From Echinostoma caproni (lineage: Eukaryota; Platyhelminthes; Trematoda; Plagiorchiida; Echinostomatidae), in NCBI GenBank assembly GCA_900618425.1, contig UZAN01039997.1, positions 4,491 through 68,490 of the forward strand: a DNA stretch of 64,000 bases. The letters are read 5' to 3'. The notes below the pieces were generated by a model, which did not search any database, was not told where the DNA came from, and was given only the letters and a program-made list of their open reading frames with translations. This document shows positions 61,631 through 64,000 of the stretch, piece by piece. The position numbers and the translations under genes were made by a program. The first letter of the stretch is position 1. Every line of letters begins with the position of its first letter.

Positions 61631-62777
61631 TATGTTATTAACATTATAACATTCACAATAAAACAACACATGGCGCATCGATTTTTCGATCCACTCCTGA
61701 CAACATTTGGTCCTGATGAGTTAAAAAGAAATGATTACATATTGTTACGTTTTGTTCTTCCTTTTAATACGAATTGTTGAAAGGGAACACTGGTTTCGAA
61801 ATACATTAGTTTATATGATCCAAGGCGTTTGCATTTCTCATTGTTTACACTTTTGTCAATGTGATCATTTTTTTCTATCGCGCAGTTCCATCTCTCTCTG
61901 ATCGGCCATTTCGCAATGGGTTTGTATGCGATTAAACCTTTGTAACATTCAAACATTTATTTGAATCCCGTTTCACTCGTTTCACATAAATTAAACTATT
62001 TTGGTCGTATTACTTCCCTGAAAGGCACACGGGAACCATGCGCAATAATTCTCGTTATTTGATTAACCTAAAGTATCTTCACCTCGAAATTTCAGCCATC
62101 CGTATCCGTTGAAACCGCCCCCAACCAAAAAATCAGAGAGAGGAGGGAGCTGGAGGGTTCAGAGGGGAAACTTTGGAACCTGCCTGTCGTTACAATGCGT
62201 TGGGTGAGTGAACCCAGTTAGCGTCCATACTCAAAAATCTGTCACTTGAAGTCCAACTTCGCTCCAGTTCGCGCACTAGTCTCCTTCGTTATACAACTCT
62301 TTGGCTTTAGTTATTATCTCATGGATTTCTGTCTCATCGAAAAATTAGAAGGATAGAAGCTAATAATAGGCCTAGAGTATCGAAAATATGATAAAACCTA
62401 ATGGGGATTAAACAGATGGGAGTAGAATATACGTTGATGTACAAGTGTCATTGTATACGCAGCATATCCTAAGCACACCGTATCTGTCTAACCATGAACT
62501 AATTCGGTCCAAACGGCCTCTAACCGGGAAACCCAAAGTGACCCAGATGAATGAATTACCTTATCAAAGTTTTTCTGACTTTATACATATCCTCAGCTGA
62601 TCAGTTATGACCCCGTTTCTAACACTTCATGCATTGCAAAACATCGCATACAGAGGAAGTTTATCCAATGGCATCCCCAAACCTGTACTACTTCTTAGTT
62701 TTTGCATCAACTCATCATTGCTTTTCCGGTCGTCGCACTAAAATTCGATAGAATTCGTGGACTTTCTTCTCACAAAG
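61631..62777. other. Non-coding stretch, nothing recognised
   Basis: A purine-rich, GC-richer patch at 62110-62220 could be part of a promoter or repeat. No coding frame there is convincing. Confidence 0.45.
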
Positions 62778-62966
62778 GCCAAACGTTTGCACGATTGAGA
62801 AACATCCTCTGAACTACTGGTGGCAGAAGGTCTGGTATCATCGTGACTGCTTTGATGTTTCAGATTGGCCATCGCCAATTAGGTCTTCTGTGTCACCACC
62901 CATTTCGAGATTCACCCTTCCAAAAAAAATCAATGTCTATAATGGAACGTTCTTCTACTTCCTCAA
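62778..62966 (+). CDS. Coding exon resembling CLPTM1/CLPTM1L family
   Basis: A 189-nt exon lies between acceptor CTTTCTTCTCACAAAG (AG at 62776-62777) and a consensus donor (CTCAA, then GTAAGT at 62967). Both introns are phase 2 and the length is a multiple of three. The peptide (about 62 residues) includes CTIEKHPLNYWWQKVWYHRD, FDVSDWPSPIRSS and FTLPKKINVYNGTFFYFL. The last part follows a pattern I recall from the extracellular N-terminal region of CLPTM1-like membrane proteins: FDV, then a strand ending L/V-P-K-K, then N-G-T (a glycosylation sequon) and an aromatic strand. CLPTM1L and CLPTM1 are ER/Golgi multipass proteins; CLPTM1L has been described as a lipid scramblase and CLPTM1 as a modulator of GABA-A receptor traffic. 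The rest of the gene is not found here. The exon is solid; the family is an inference from memory. Confidence 0.55.
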
Positions 62967-64000
62967 GTAAGTCACCGATCAGGGTGAGTAAGGGAGTTGT
63001 GCTGTACAAGTTGCGTAACTGTAACAGTATTGCATATCCACCATTCAGGCTTTAAACCCCGTACTCATGGTATGGAAAGAGTATGTGCTCCTTTTATGCC
63101 AAAAAGCACACATCAGGGCTGACCATTACTATGCATTCATGTTTTTTTCAGTTGTCATCTTGGAAGATAGTAGTTTTATTTTGATCTAACAATAACAGAA
63201 GGAGATACATTATAATGTGTTGATTGCGGTCGAAAACGTCTCACTGAATCAATTCTAGCATGCAGGTTTGAGCGTGCTATCGTAATGTAATCTGATTTAT
63301 TCCTAAAGATTCCTTTGAGTAGTTAAGCTCTCGGGCAATCAACTGATAGCCTTTGTATTGATCTTCGGAAATCATTTCAATAAATTGTCTAGATTTTACT
63401 TCCGCTGCAATAACGGATCAAACATAGCTGAGGTTTCATATGAGTTCCAGGTAAACGAATAAATACTCAGAATAGGTTAATAGCACTATCATTTATTATG
63501 CATATGGTGAATTTCTGACTCTTGCCGAATTTTTCCTTTCTCCAAACAAGTGTTTTGACGGAGTTTAAAACCATTTATCACACTTTTAATTCTCCATCTC
63601 ACCACATATAACAGCCGACAATCATCCAGATTTAACGACAGTTTCAAACACTCTAGCCTTAGTGCTCACATGCTGTTGCGTAGCCTCACCATGCATTAGT
63701 TTTATTGGTAAGAAAATCTAACCAACCCACTAACAATGAAAATATCACGAAAGGACCTGAAATGTCTATTCTCCATATGGTTATTTGACGTTCAGCCCTT
63801 GCCTAGTTGGAAAGTTGAAGTGATATAGCCATGAGTTTACTGTAAAGCCTAATTTTTGGTTGAAACATCGTAGATCAAGGTGGAGTATAACACAATGGAT
63901 GATACAACAAATAACTTCATAAAAAGATAAGGTGTTATATTGTGCCTGACAAATAAACACACAGAATCAGAAAATGTAGTATAAGCGTTCAAAACGTTTA
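62967..64000. other. Intron or intergenic, nothing recognised
   Basis: Begins at the donor of the preceding exon. A second, also strong, donor (GTGAGTAAG at 62984) would extend the exon in another frame. No further exon of the same family could be found before the window ends. Confidence 0.45.

Noticed and set aside
1..64000. CRISPR array, operons, bacterial promoters or ribosome binding sites
   Set aside because: The sequence shows eukaryotic retroelements, SINEs and spliced-type exons. No regularly spaced repeat array or tightly packed gene series was found.

Overview
The window looks like AT-rich, gene-poor, repeat-rich nuclear DNA from a metazoan. It is most likely a flatworm, and within the flatworms a digenean trematode is my best guess. 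The grounds are: (1) no bacterial-style gene packing, only short possible exons in long non-coding DNA; (2) decayed non-LTR retrotransposons of the CR1/Jockey type; (3) a decayed mariner transposase; (4) several tRNA-derived SINE families, one of which carries a 45-nt hammerhead-ribozyme module just after its tRNA-like head, an arrangement known from schistosome Sm-alpha elements. The species cannot be fixed from this sequence alone. There are two assembly gaps (13847-14276 and 34062-34579) and seven isolated ambiguous bases at six sites (582, 16666-16667, 39915, 42754, 46054, 57508).

Layout. 1-5.9 kb: a TA microsatellite at the very edge, a small diverged repeat, and one possible exon (4238-4420, +). 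5.9-8.8 kb: a nearly complete but broken CR1-like LINE on the minus strand, with endonuclease, reverse transcriptase and C-terminal parts. 10.7 kb: a tRNA-derived SINE. 12.6-13.3 kb: a LINE 3' fragment. 17.7 kb: a possible exon. 22.4-22.8 kb: two inverted copies of the hammerhead SINE. 25.4-26.4 kb: a dead mariner on the minus strand. 27.7-28.3 kb: a GC-richer block with a possible minus-strand exon. 28.8-30.2 kb: two SINEs. 33.8-37.6 kb: two LINE remnants with a SINE between them. 40.3, 44.5 and 53.1 kb: more SINEs. 48.5 kb: a possible terminal exon (-). 61.5 kb: a Penelope-type hammerhead remnant. 62.8 kb: the best coding exon in the window, with similarity to the CLPTM1/CLPTM1L family (+).

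No complete host gene can be assembled. The putative exons at 4.2, 17.7, 60.4 and 62.8 kb on the plus strand may belong to one or several genes with long introns, and nothing here links them. The main biology is the repeat landscape: a SINE family carrying a hammerhead module (designated SINE-H here) in at least five places, repeatedly found as inverted pairs. Its ribozyme stem I is preserved in several copies, and its stem III is a loop-less palindrome, which suggests cleavage as a dimer.
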